Source: Lumbricus rubellus
Taxonomy: Eukaryota; Annelida; Clitellata; Crassiclitellata; Lumbricidae
Length of the DNA: 64,000 nt
Assembly (NCBI GenBank): GCA_945859605.1
Contig: OX243822.1
Coordinates: forward strand, 22,211,644-22,275,643
Direction of reading: 5' to 3'
Shown here piece after piece: positions 34,381-63,494 of this stretch. The position numbers were made by a program, and so were the translations under genes. Position 1 is the stretch's first letter. Each line of letters opens with the position of its first letter. Below the pieces are notes generated by a model. The model searched no databases. It saw only the letters and a program-made list of their open reading frames with translations, and had not been told where the DNA came from.

Positions 34381-34969
34381 CTACCAGCCGAGTGTAGAGA
34401 TCGAGCAGTCCTAGTAGGCCCTACCGGACACAGGCCGACAAAGATCAAGTACTTAGTAGGTAAGATGGAGCAAGACCTAGCTGACATCGCCATACCAAGG
34501 AAGAGACTCGGTATTGAATATGATGACAGAGAGCAGCCGGATGACCCAGATACATATGTAAGCATCAAGATAACCTGCATCTCTAAACATAATAATTATA
34601 GGCGCAACAAAATTATTTCAAACCATCAAATAAAAGTAACCCAGATACATCTCTAAAAATAGAAGAGCAGCAGGGCTCTATGATGTCTATGTGTGTGCGT
34701 GGGGCCATGGGCCCACCAGGTGCAACCTTTTTATAGTTTGCTGTACACTGTACATTGTACACGGTTCTGCTACCTGATGTATTTGTTTAGTTTCAAATGA
34801 CATTTGACATCAAATAGGGCAGCTGCACAGGGAGAGTGATTTTGTGAGGTGTTTTAAAATGTGCTGTATGTATTGTCTTCAAACATAGATAAACTTGAGC
34901 TACAGTGTACTTGACCTGGATATAGACAGATGACTGACATTTACATCCACGTGTATATATGTCTATATA

Positions 34970-35102
34970 ATGTGGGTGTGCGTGTGTGTGAGTGCGTGTG
35001 TGTGTATATGTGTGTGTGAGTGCGTGTGTGTGTATGTGTGTGTGTGCGTGTGTGTGTGTGTGTGTGCGTGTGTGTGTGCGTGCGTGCGTGTGTGTGTGTT
35101 GC
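34970..35102. repeat. (GT)n microsatellite
   Basis: GT repeats with GCGT interruptions just downstream of the OSTM1 stop codon, so probably in its 3' UTR. Confidence 0.9.
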
Positions 35103-35131
35103 AGGATACTTTACAAGATGCATATATACAA

Positions 35132-38100
35132 TTAGATAAGCGTACGTCTGAGGGTCAAATAGGTTGGATTCTTTCCATGGATGGCCGTTGCAATGTAGAA
35201 GAAAAACGGAAGAGTAGCCATGACTCCAACGATGACCATTGATGTCACGTCATAGACGACTTTATGACACAAGTCATTCCATAACGAATGAGTCAGGTTC
35301 ATCTGAACAACAACAACGACAACAAATCGTTCTAGTCAACAGCAACGACTATGATGAGAACGACTATGATGAGTAAGATGAGGTTCACGGTGATGAAAAG
35401 GAAGGAGGAGGTATGTAGGTGGGGAAGAGGAAGATGGGAGGAGGAGTATGGGAGGAGGAATGGTAGACGTTAGTAAGAGGAGGAGGAAGTAGGAGGAAAG
35501 AGAAGGTGAGGAGAAGGGAAAGATGGAAAGTTGGATGAAGAGGAGGATACAAGAACGAGGAGGAAGTGAGGAACAGAGAATGGAAGAAGGAGGAGGAGAA
35601 GGGGGACTATGTGTTGAAGAAAAGGTAGAATTTGATATGAGGCGAATAGGAGAACGTGAAGATGAAGTCAATTATAGAATGGGAAGAGGACAACAACAGA
35701 TAAGGAAGAGGAGGAAAAGAAGGAGAAAGGGAAAGATAACGAGGAATGGGAAGCAAAAGAAGGAGAATACACAGAAAGTGGAAAACTGCATTTAAACTGC
35801 GAGTTAGAAATGATAATTCTCTTCGCTAACCATATTCTCCATATCTGAGCAGATAATTCTCTTAGCTAACCATATTCTCCATATCTGAGCAGATAATTCT
35901 CTTCGCTAACCATATTCTCCATATCTGAGCAGATAATTCTCTTAGCTAACCATATTCTCCATATCTGAGCAGATAATTCTCTTAGCTAACCATATTCTCC
36001 ATATCTGAGCAGATAATTCTCATTGCTAACCATATTCTCCATATCTGAGCAGATAATTCTCTTAGCTAACCATATTCTCCATATCTGAGCAGATAATTCT
36101 CATTGCTAACCATATTCTCCATATCTGAGCAGATAATTCTCATTGCTAACCATATTCTCCATATCTGAGCAGATAGGAACCTCCTCGTCTTCAAGTTTAA
36201 GGAAGAAGTTGTTGAGCGGTGAATAACTTGAATGACATTCGTGACAGATGATGGACAGATTTCCCGTTGAATTCAGTCGATCGATGAATGGATCGAAATC
36301 TCCCTAAAGAAATAATTATAATTAATCACTTACAATACAACGGTTTAACGCAGTACAAGTAGCGTTTAGGAGCACTCTCGCTAGCCAAGAAATCGACGAT
36401 TAGGGCCATTCTGGACTGGTTTTTAAACAAGTAGTTAGTAATAAAGTCCCTGAGGGATCCTAAATACCTCGGGGCAAAAAAAATATAAAATAATAATAAG
36501 CTTTCTTTCTTTTTCAACGTCTGTCCATTTGTATCCAACGCTTCAACCTGGTCGCTTTCAAAGGTACTTTTGCCTCACACCCTGAGGACGAGGCCTGACC
36601 CACCAGACGATCATTCTTCAGTTAATAATAGTCCATAAGTCCCTGGGGGAATGAAGTACCTCAGGGCAAAAAAAATAATAATAATAACAGTAATAATAAT
36701 AATAATTACAATAATAACAGTAATATTAATAATAGTAATAATAAAGTAAGAGCTGTGCTTGCCTGAGTGTGGTTGAGCACGCATTCATGGAAGACGGAAA
36801 GCAGATGGAAGAATTGTAAAGTTCTGTTGTTCAATTGTGATGAATGAGATCCATTTGGAAACGGATCCACAAAACAATCTAAAACATTTTCAACGTATGT
36901 ACAACACACACAAAATAATTATTATAATAAGATACACACTGCAGATTATGACCTGTAATAATAAATTCAACTTCGGTCTGTAATCCACCAATATTTTGAG
37001 TTTGAGTTTCTGGCCAACCGGACAAGTTGTTCCTTCACACACACGCATGCACACGCCTGCACTCGCGCGTGCTCACACACGCACATGCACACGGACACTT
37101 TACTGTTACCGGAAATGGCAGAGCTGAGCTGAGTGATCACCTCAATTCCAGGACCTTAGATTTAGTCGACTGCCAGCTTAACGACCTAGAATTCCCACCT
37201 CTTTATGGATTAAGTTTATGAGTCACTTACTTAAGTTTTCTCTGGTTGTTATAGTGTTAAACTAATTATTAGGCTACCGAGTTATGACCAGCACACTTGC
37301 ACGTGTTTATATAGGCTAGCTGCTGTGAACAGTTAGGCTATTGCAGCCAAAGAACAAAATCAAAAGAAATGAAGAATCCCTTTTAAAAATCTGAATGGAT
37401 CAGCATAAATCCTCGAGTGTTAAAAGAGCTGTTAGGCTTGAAATGACATCATAACAGTTATTACAAGAGCAAAGTGAAGTCTTCCATGAAGCCTGAATGA
37501 AGTCATTAACTTCAGATAGCGCCACTAACTCCACCTTGTGTGAATTTCCTTCAAAGCATACAGATCCCGATTTGCTTTTCTGCGCCTAAAAATAATCACA
37601 ATTTAAGAAATAATCTTAATGCATACTTGCAATTTTACCAAGTCACCTTCATAGTAAAATCATTATAATATGTAGGCATAATAGAAAAATATCAAAACAG
37701 GTAAGTAACATTTTAAGGGGCCTTATAATATGGACCATGTCGACAGTATAGATACCTCTGATTAAGCAACTTTCAACAGTCGGTTGCTCCTTTTGGCAGC
37801 CAACAGCAATCATGTTCTACATGGCGGAAGTTTCCAAAAGGCATTATGTGCCCCCCCCCCCCCCTTCCAAAATTTCTGTATCCGCCCCTGCATACATGCA
37901 TGCATGCATACACTCCCAAAACCAACGCTAGAGTTACTACAGTACATAACGAATCCAAACAATTATACTTAATTCGGTACTTGTCGGTTAATTCACCGCC
38001 ACACACAGAAACCCTATATACGAAATTTTACATGCAGAAATTAATTCACCGCCACACGTAGGCCTACATGTAGACTATTACCGTTTCTTTCGCAATTTCC

Positions 38101-41100
38101 AGTTCACACTCGCAAAAACGAATGCTCGTCATTTCTTTGGAAAAGCAACATACGAACAGGATGATTAATTTGTCGGTAAGTTAGGCGTGATCCTTGTAGC
38201 CACGACGTCGTGCCTTGTCGCAGTGGGACGTTTTGCCTATAATTATAGGCCTACAGCTACGCTTCTATTAAGACATCTCCATCTGTCTTGCGAGCACCAT
38301 TGGGGCTTAGTTATAGCACAGTATAGTAAGCGGGTCCCAATAATGTTGGTTAGGTTCAGGTTTAGGAGCCGTGAGGGTCGGTTAGGATCAGGTTAGGCAT
38401 CGTAAGGGTCGGCTAGGGTTAGGTATAGGGTTATTGCAGTCATTCATTAACGCTGCTTTGTTTATCATGAACTAAATCCGAGATTATTAAGAAATTCATG
38501 GCATTCATGACGGCGTCCAAGAAATAAACACGTGCTATAAGTTAATCGGATGTCACAATTAGGCCTACATAACGTCATTATAAAGCCAGTGGGTAAATAT
38601 TTGCAGTGCGTAAATATAGGCTACGGCAAACTGTGGCGGTGAATTAACCGACAAGTACCCTTAATTCTCTGTGGCTCAGTCCTACAACATACCTCAGTGA
38701 TGTTTCTGTACAGATCATCAGCCGCTACGTAATATTCACTGCACAACCTGCACTTCGTCAATTCTCGTGCATGAAGAACTATGCATCGAATGTAGTCAGA
38801 AGCAGCCAAAGCATACGCTGCAAGAATTTCGGTGCAGTAATCTGACGAACCATTTGAGCTGCGATATACGTCACCGAATACGTCATCGATGACGCTGCGC
38901 ACTGCGTCATTGCTGACGTCGTGGAATGTGACATTTCCTAATACAACATCAGAAATAAGTAAGTAAGTAGTCGATTTTATCCAGAGTTTTATCCGTTTGC
39001 CTATTATAGGCTATAATGCATTTATGGTCAGGTGCTGGCGGAGACGAAGGCTAGGTGGTGGCGGGGTGGAGTGGGGTAGGGGCAAGAAACCCGGTCACCA
39101 GGCCACCCAGTGAAGTGTTGGCGAGCCCCTCACCATGGGCCTGAGGTGTGGGAGCGGGGCGCGGTGAGATCAGTGGCGTCTACCAATGGAGGGGTTGGGA
39201 GAACGTTCTCCCACGGTTTCCAGAAATGGGGGGGTTTGACGTTTTTGGACGTAAACTGGGGGGGTTGTCGATTTCTAATGTATTATTTCGGACCAAGAAT
39301 CAAAGATTCGTTTGAATTAACTGCCAACTCAATGAACATCAGTGGAGGAATTTATGATGTGATATCTTCAATCAGACAAGGTGGTCTAGCTGCTCCAAGA
39401 TGTTTATGGTATGGAGCAGACCTGCTGACCGGACCCTTTGAAGCTGGGTAGCATGACACGAGACAAACTCAGACAGAGAGTGGCGTCGGACTCTTACGGG
39501 CATTGAGCCCAATGTTATTGATGATGATGATATAAGTACATGTATATATATATATAGGTATTATATACATAATTTTATATATATACACACACATATATAC
39601 TATATAGCATACATAGGTGTAAACTCAAAATGGGCAAGCTCCTAAATTTCTAAGGACCTTTGTGGCTAATTGATGCACAAACAAACCCCTCTCCGCAGTC
39701 CCTTCCCCCCCTAGTTCCTCGGGGCAAACTATACTTTGGCCCAAAACACCGAGCCTTGCCATTGTATAGACCCTTCTAGGTGGAATGACCCACGGCCGAC
39801 TAAATTACTAAATTAGGTAATTTAGTCGGCCGTGAATGACCTCCCTCTCTCTATCCGTTGCAAGATCTCATTGTGGGTAACACCTTCAGCACTTCGCTGC
39901 TTGGTCTTATTTCCTCGAGAGCGCCTCTGAATGGCTAGTAGGCCTACTGCAAGGGGCGCTTTATAACTTCTCATGTATACAATACAACACATTGCTTCCA
40001 TGATTCATGATTCATGCTTAGGCCCTACATAACATGTACATATACATAAGTATATATAGGCAAATCATATTGGGAGTGTGGTTTTTCAGATGTGAGACGA
40101 GTTATCATTTCTTCTCAACACCACTTTATGCCGTATATTTGGCTGTAGGCCTAAAGTAGATTACAAGTAATTTCAAACACGTAAAATTCACGAATAAAGT
40201 GTTGTGCGTTAAATAATTTCAACAGCCTAATTTTTCTCGTTTTCAAAATCACTTCAAGCAGGATTGTGTCAATTTGTGTGCTGCATGGTAAGTACGACAT
40301 AATTGTAAATACACACTGCATTCTCTATTAGGTAGCTTTTCACATAAGGTTACATAAACTATTAGCCAACTACCTAAATCTGTGTGTCATAAAAGTCACA
40401 AACAGCATTAGCCTAGGCTATTATATCATTATGATCAGATATCCATCATTTTTTCTTCCACGAAATTAATCTGCATGTTTTGGTTGGAGTTTATTTTTGT
40501 AATCGCAATCGCAATCTCGAGATTTCTTCGATCAGCGCCCACAGAAGCTTAGTAGCATGGGCGCCCGCAGAAATTTTTCCAGGGGGGGCAAAAAATTTTT
40601 GATGGTCACAGTTACCGTAAATGTTTTAGTAATAAGAGCTTGAAAAATGCAAAGCTGAAAATTAAGAGTACTAGTATTTTTTAATGAGGTTTCCTAATGC
40701 AAATTTTTTCAGTTTCATTTTGTGTATCAGCTTTAATATGAATAATTTCTTTAGTGCGAAGAAAAAAATTAAAAAGTAGATGTTAAATGTGGGTTCCTGA
40801 AGTGGCACTGTAATATTAGGCCTATAAGTCCACTGAATGAATGAATAAGTGAACAAAAATAGGTGTAAGTTTTTCAAGGTGCAAGTGTTCCTCTAGCTAC
40901 TTCTATTGATAGCCTACTTAATTTTGTGCAGTTGTGAAAGGTTGCACGACAGCGAGATTCCAATCAAGTAGGCCATAATCGATAGAAAAATACTATTTAC
41001 AAGGGCGCCTGCCGAAGGGTTAGCAGCCAATGGTCACTGTTCCAGCTTTTAACAAGATGTTGATTATGCAAGGCAGAAAATTAAGAGCATGTTTATATCT

Positions 41101-42630
41101 ACAGAGATTTCTAAACATAGGTTTCTGGCTTTCACTGTGTGTATCATTCGTATCATTAGTGCTTTAATGCGAAGAAATATGTTAAAAACCCAAAAGTGGT
41201 AGTTAAAAAATAAATTTCCATTTTCCAGGGGGGGGCAAGTGCCCCCCCTTGCCCCTATGTGCGGGCGCCCATGGATATGGGCTGTGAGTTTGAGGTTATC
41301 TTGAAGGATGACACCCAGTATCTTCATAGTTTTAATTCGGGTGATATTGGGTAATAGTGGAGGAGGGTCAGTTTGGTGACGGGGGGCGGAAAATGATTTC
41401 TTTAGATTTAGAGCTATTAAGGGTGAGGTTATTGGCAGAATCCCAAGTGGAGATCAAGTGCAGTTCAGATGAAATGGTAGGAGCCTGAGTGGATCCTGTG
41501 AGGAGGTAAGTATCATCAGCAAATTTGAGCATGAGATTAAGTGGTTGAGCAGGATGCAGGTCGGAACCAGTAATGGAGAAGTTGGTAGGTCCTAGGACAG
41601 AGCCTTGAACTATACTAGCATTGATTGGGAGGAGAGATGACATAATTATGACATTCGCCTCAGATTCACATTTCGGTGTGACCTTGCGCGCGTTATAAAG
41701 TTTAAAAAAAAATTATTTTAAATAAATATATATTCCGTAATTTCCGTTATATTATATTTTCCGTAGGCCTATTAATTGTACATTGTACAGTCTTGTGTGC
41801 CTTCTGAAGAACCGTGTATTAGAAACAAGTGGGCCAAAGTGGGGGGGGTTTGTTCTCCCACCCCAAGTGGGGGGGTTAGACGCCACTGGGTGAGATGCGT
41901 GAACTGGGTGGGGGTGAACATCCTAAATTTACAGGGAAACGCCGGATACCCAAGATGGGTGGGGCCGAGTATATAGGCAATCCACCCCGCGACTAATTGC
42001 TGCTCTGGTATCAAGTTCCATCCTTGCTTGCACTCCATCTTACCTACGTGATCTCTGTCGTTCAGTCTCTGAAGTTGAAGCGCGCCATGAGGCTCTTCGC
42101 AGCAGCTAAGACTTTGCTCTGCTATGAAGGTGCAACTCCGATATAGTCCCAAGGGGCTCGCTTAGCTGCCAGGCAACGCCGAACTTTTTCGGTTGTAGGG
42201 CCGTTCATGGTATTTGGAATGACCTTCCTCCATCAAAAACTCCCCCCCCACCACCCCAGAGACGTCTAGATTACACTGAAGGCTGAAGCACGCGTAGCCT
42301 AACTGGCAAACAGGCCGACACGTGCATGATGAGAGAGATTGCCAAAAATATTCTTACAGTAACCTATTAAGCATAATAATGTTTAGGCCTATGTCCTGCA
42401 TGGAACCTACAAAGGCTCGTATATCAAGATCACGTGCTTCCATTAATTATTAGCCTATTTTTTTATTATAACCTATCGCCAGTATCGCTTCGATCCTCTT
42501 CATTTTTTAACGGCTTGCCGGACCCCTCAACACTGCTGTCCATATGTTATCATCATCGTCGTCGTCATCGTCATCATCATCATCATCGTCGTCGTCGTCG
42601 TCATCGTCATCATCATCATCATCGTCGTCG

Positions 42631-42668
<38 letters not shown>

Positions 42669-43592
42669 ATCATCATCATCGTCTTCGTCGTCATCGATCA
42701 TCATCATCATCATCGTCGTCGTCATCATAATTATCGGGCATGGTTCATGATCGGCGCTTTATAGTTAGGCCTAATTCAGGGGCGGATCCAGGGGCCAATA
42801 CGAATATGGGTGTAATAGATATTGACCCCCTCCCCTATTCGGAAAATTGCATGGAACGTGGCCCCCCCCCCCATGTGGTTTTCAAGTTGAGGACTAAAAA
42901 AAGTCATCAACTTTTTTGGCGGATGAAATGGTATGATTTTCGTTAAAAATTAGCCAGATGACTAAAAAAAGGTCATCAACTTTTTGGGCGGATGAAAAGT
43001 ACTTTTTTCCTCAACGACCGATCGGTCACTATTTTTCGAACTTTAGAAGAAAAAAAATCCTTTTTCCCATCCAATATCTAAGATTTTGGTCCCCCCTTTA
43101 AACAGTTCTGGATCCGCCACTGGCCTAATTAAATGTCGCCAAAATCCAGCCTACGATGCGAACTATGGAACCCCCATTTTCCAAACCACAGTTGCGCCTC
43201 GAGATCTGCCTCCGCGCATTTGAATGCATGGATCAACGGTTTGTAGGGCCTACCAACGTACGTGTCATTCCTGAGCTACCCAGGCATACGTAGCTACACA
43301 TGCAGCAGATTCTCAAAAAGTCAGTATAGACATTCTTATTTTGAACAGATCTGTTCTAAACTTGTAATAATTTACGGAGCAATGAGTCCAGTTCGATCAT
43401 TCTAAAGAGTGTTCTAATCTAACACGACCATCGAATAAGAGCACCGCCTACAAGAAGTAGGCTAGTCATAGGCTACATTTACAGTGCTTGCTTTTTAAGA
43501 TTAGTCGAGAATATACCTTCCATATGAGATCGACAGCACTGCAGGCCAGTGATCAGGATCAGAACAGATGCAACACAGAAGCAACAATTCAT
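35132..43592 (-). CDS. OSTM1: osteopetrosis-associated transmembrane protein 1 (OSTM1)
   Basis: Six exons join in phase to 293 residues: 43,592-43,517, 38,937-38,693, 37,585-37,465, 36,878-36,763, 36,303-36,151 and 35,302-35,132. OSTM1 is the glycosylated beta subunit that stabilises the ClC-7 chloride/proton exchanger in lysosome membranes. Exon 1 encodes a signal peptide (MNCCFCVASVLILITGLQCC). Then come the paired cysteines of the lumenal domain (CRLCSEYY, CSYC, CHECHSSY), at least seven N-glycosylation sites, and MNLTHSLW before a single membrane helix (VIVGVMATLPFFFYIATAI, about 259-278). The short tail is basic. Cysteine spacing follows vertebrate OSTM1 throughout. Exon 4 ends at a GC donor (CAG|GCAAGC). 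Exon 5 ends in a 40-bp minisatellite. Intron 1 (4.6 kb) holds nested transposons. Human OSTM1 is about 334 residues, so this form is shorter at the N-terminus. Exon 1 is the least certain part. Confidence 0.88.
35380..35790. repeat. purine-rich (GGA/GAA) tract
   Basis: About 400 bp of almost pure G/A on the plus strand, in the last OSTM1 intron. It could form triplex DNA; the open frames across it are low-complexity. Confidence 0.85.
35811..36172. repeat. 40-bp minisatellite across an OSTM1 exon-intron junction
   Basis: Nine units of 40 bp (AGATAATTCTCTTAGCTAAC + CATATTCTCCATATCTGAGC on the plus strand). On the minus strand the unit contains the end of OSTM1 exon 5 (TGCTCAGATATGGAGAATATG) and its donor GTTAGC. 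Units differ only at two or three bases (CTTAG, CTTCG, CATTG). Confidence 0.97.
36413..36700 (-). mobile_element. two LINE-tail hairpin copies
   Basis: Both GTCCCTGAGGGATCC...TACCTCGGGGC (36,443-36,478) and GTCCCTGGGGGAATG...TACCTCAGGGC (36,638-36,668) are followed by an A run and AAT repeats. This matches the hairpin at 5,710. They lie in an OSTM1 intron. Confidence 0.55.
37870..37893. mobile_element. solo hAT-type end
   Basis: TATCCGCCCCTG preceded by a C run resembles the terminal GGATCCGCCACTG of the 42.8-kb element. I cannot find its partner end. Confidence 0.35.
37976..38659. mobile_element. 684-bp MITE with perfect 28-bp TIR and 8-bp duplication
   Basis: The ends GGTACTTGTCGGTTAATTCA...CCGCCACA are exact inverted copies (37,976-38,003 and 38,632-38,659), flanked by CTTAATTC on both sides (37,968-37,975 and 38,660-38,667). 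A second copy of TTAATTCACCGCCACA lies inside at 38,041. The interior has a TTAGG-rich patch (38,341-38,440). It ends 33 bp from OSTM1 exon 2. The superfamily is uncertain: the duplication size suits hAT or P, but the ends are not CA. Confidence 0.88.
39330..39535 (+). mobile_element. LINE C-terminal fragment
   Basis: MTRDKLRQRVASDSYGH and a stop, followed by a (GATGAT) tail, resembles the end of a non-LTR retrotransposon. It lies inside the 2.7-kb hAT-type element. Weak support. Confidence 0.4.
39791..39834. repeat. 44-bp perfect palindromic insertion
   Basis: 18-bp arms CACGGCCGACTAAATTAC and complement around an 8-bp loop. AATGACC lies immediately on both sides (39,784-39,790 and 39,835-39,841); counting one palindrome base it is 8 bp. 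It looks like a minimal foldback insertion. Confidence 0.75.
40556..41273. mobile_element. 718-bp TIR element nested in the 2.7-kb element
   Basis: The ends CATGGGCGCCCGCA and TGCGGGCGCCCATG are followed inward by TTTTCCAGGGGGGGCAA-type sequence. It interrupts a minus-strand LINE fragment. The interior appears to be two diverged copies of one block (40,635-40,790 and 41,042-41,222). No target duplication is evident. Confidence 0.65.
41274..41643 (-). mobile_element. LINE reverse-transcriptase fragment
   Basis: Open on the minus strand: VQGSVLGP, LKFADDTYLLTGS, ANNLTLNSSKSKEIIF and KILGVILQDNLKLTAHI, then cut by the 718-bp element. This is the palm-to-thumb region of a non-LTR reverse transcriptase with the catalytic FADD intact. 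Confidence 0.8.
41977..42255 (+). mobile_element. LINE C-terminal relic
   Basis: PTYLRDLCRSVSEVEARHE, then after one stop RRTFSVVGP and, one frame shifted, WNDLPPSK. This is the usual ending of CR1/L2-type polyproteins. Its orientation is opposite to the neighbouring fragment. Confidence 0.65.
42548..42730. repeat. (CAT/CGT)n trinucleotide array
   Basis: ATC/GTC triplets give poly-Ser and poly-Asp frames. A microsatellite, not a gene. Confidence 0.92.
42777..43122. mobile_element. 346-bp hAT-type MITE with 8-bp duplication
   Basis: The ends CAGGGGCGGATCCAG and CTGGATCCGCCACTG are flanked by GCCTAATT on both sides (42,769-42,776 and 43,123-43,130). AAAAAAGTCATCAACTTTTT-type sequence is duplicated inside (42,895 and 42,965). 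It lies in OSTM1 intron 1. Confidence 0.9.
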
Positions 43593-45584
43593 ATCTAATA
43601 TAATAATAATTAATTATTACGGTATTATGTTTGTTGCAACGTTATCAACTACTTTCGAGCTCAGTCGTTCACTGATCTGTTATCGGAGTCACGAGACTCA
43701 AAAAACAACAGAAATACCCAGACTATAGTCATTTATATTAATAGATTAAGATAGCAATCAGATGTAGGCCTAATAAGCCTAAGTGAGAGCTGTGCAACGT
43801 CTGCAGCACGCTGCAATTATAATATCTCTTTGTCTGATTCAACATAGAGATAATGACGCAATAATTGCTGCACCTAGATATCTACTTTTAAAGTTTTAAG
43901 CTGACCTCTGCTTGTAGGATACAACGAATACGCTTACTCTAATTATCGACATATAGACCTAGTATGCAGTCAGCGTAGGCCTATAGTCCCTATACTTAAC
44001 TATATAGGCTATAGGGTGGTTCACAGATACATGATAAAAAAATAAAGTTCAAGCTATTTTTGGACCACCCTACTATAGTCTCTACCAAAATTAATAATTG
44101 TAGGCCTACTAGGCCTATATATCATAATTATAGAACTATGACAGAGCTCTAGCTGTATGCCTAACATTAATCATTTGTTCTTAATACTGTAATACAAATG
44201 GCCTATAGGTCTACTTGCTGAACACGGACAACCAAAGTTTGTCCTGCATGTAGGCCTAGGCCTAAGCCTATAATAGCCGACGTTTAATTCTTATTAGTCT
44301 GCAGCACAATAGTGGACCTCTGTAAAATAACTAGGTTACGATAACTAAGATAGGTCTGAGCATAAATAACTATCACAGGCCTAATAAGTGAACGAACCAA
44401 TTGATAGGCGATTGTTAGGCTATCATGTTGCGTAGGCTGCTAAGAAGTAAGAACCCGAACTTAGTCGTGCACTTGAATTTGGCTGCTTGGTCACCGTGCC
44501 ACCTTAAGCTGCATGGCTTGCACCATAGGCCCTATAGGCCCTATGGCATAGGGCCTATTTGAACAAAATGGCATAATAGATTATCCTCCATTACCATAGC
44601 TGCCCCTTCTCTTTGGAGTAATCCCCCTTCCAATTTTAAAACGAAATATTAACCGAACTGACTCCCCAAGCCACACCACTTAGGCCTAATTCATATCTCT
44701 CCGCAGTTCACAGGAATTTCACTCAAAACTGAAAACATTGCTTTTTCGCAAATCCTATCTTGATTCTTCCTCTTTTCTTCAGCTCCCTCGCCATTTCAAC
44801 TCCAAACAACACTCACCTTAGGCCTAGGCCTATAGCATAGGCCTAGTCGTCCGTCTGCGACAGACTCTCCACTGATCTTGACCCTTTAATTAATCAGGGT
44901 GAGAAGTGTTGGGGGCTGGGCGTTTCAACCCTCAGTCTTTCTTAGAGCCCCATAGTAAAGTCTGTTTTCACACCCCAATTCCAAATTTAGGCTATCATAG
45001 GCCAATCCCCCAAGTTATTTTTCCACTCACACTGCCTTTAATCAGGCCTACCTGTCGATTTTGCTTTGATTAAGCGCCTCTTTCCCGTGACTTCGATTTT
45101 GTGTCGAGATTACGACTATGATTATAATGTAGCCTAATAGGCCTATTATAGCCTATGCGACATGCCTGCGAAATTAAAGAAATATGGGCCTGGTCTATAG
45201 GCCCTAATCTACGCAGGAATATCGATAGGCCTTTTAGGTATGTGCGCCGCAAGCTACAGTCCTTTATTCATATCTATGGTGCGGCGTACGAAAGCCTGTA
45301 ATATCGCCCAACCTCCGCAGAACTTTTTTCAAGCAAAATGCGTTGATAATTCGTGTCTATATGTTAAGGTATACTATTTTGTGCATTATAAACAGTGGTG
45401 GGAATTAATATAGCATATCTTCTACCTCTTCTTTAACCAAGACAATGCAATCAAATGTTGATGACTGACCTTTTAGGTTTTTAATTTGGAGGACCTGGTT
45501 TGTTTGAATATTGCAGAACCGAGACGATCGCCGCAACACAAAATCTAATTTCTGCTTGAGAATTTGAGGAGTTTTTCAACTGAA
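43593..45584. other. spacer between OSTM1 and AARS2
   Basis: About 2 kb between divergent genes. It is very rich in TAGGCCTA-type words (for example 44,240-44,270 and 44,810-44,850). It contains a decayed LINE end at 44,580-44,790 (broken frame with IAAPSLWSN) and a relative of the 146-bp MITE at about 44,893-45,039 (CAGGGTGAGAAG...CTCACACTG). No TATA or obvious shared promoter is identified. Confidence 0.5.

Positions 45585-63494
<17,910 letters not shown>

Larger units (their letters stand above)
39171..41888. mobile_element. 2.7-kb hAT-type element with 8-bp duplication
   Basis: The ends are CAGTGGCGTCTACC and GGTTAGACGCCACTG, flanked by GGTGAGAT on both sides (39,163-39,170 and 41,889-41,896). 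Both ends carry GTGGGAGAACNNNC-type subterminal sequence and G/C runs. No hAT transposase is seen. The interior holds LINE fragments and a nested 718-bp element, so it is non-autonomous and may have grown by insertions. It lies in OSTM1 intron 1. Confidence 0.82.

Noticed and set aside
35811..36172. CRISPR-like array
   Set aside because: The units are contiguous 40-bp direct repeats without unique spacers, in an animal gene.
38621..38902. Independent 93-residue minus-strand gene
   Set aside because: It is OSTM1 exon 2 read through its donor into the adjacent MITE.
42434..42750. Poly-Ser, poly-Asp and His/Arg open frames
   Set aside because: They are translations of an ATC/GTC trinucleotide tract in an intron.
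45276..45368. Alternative AARS2 first exon (MVRRTKACNIAQ...)
   Set aside because: The phase fits, but the start context is poor, the donor GTATAC is weak and the peptide is less like a presequence than the 45,585 candidate.
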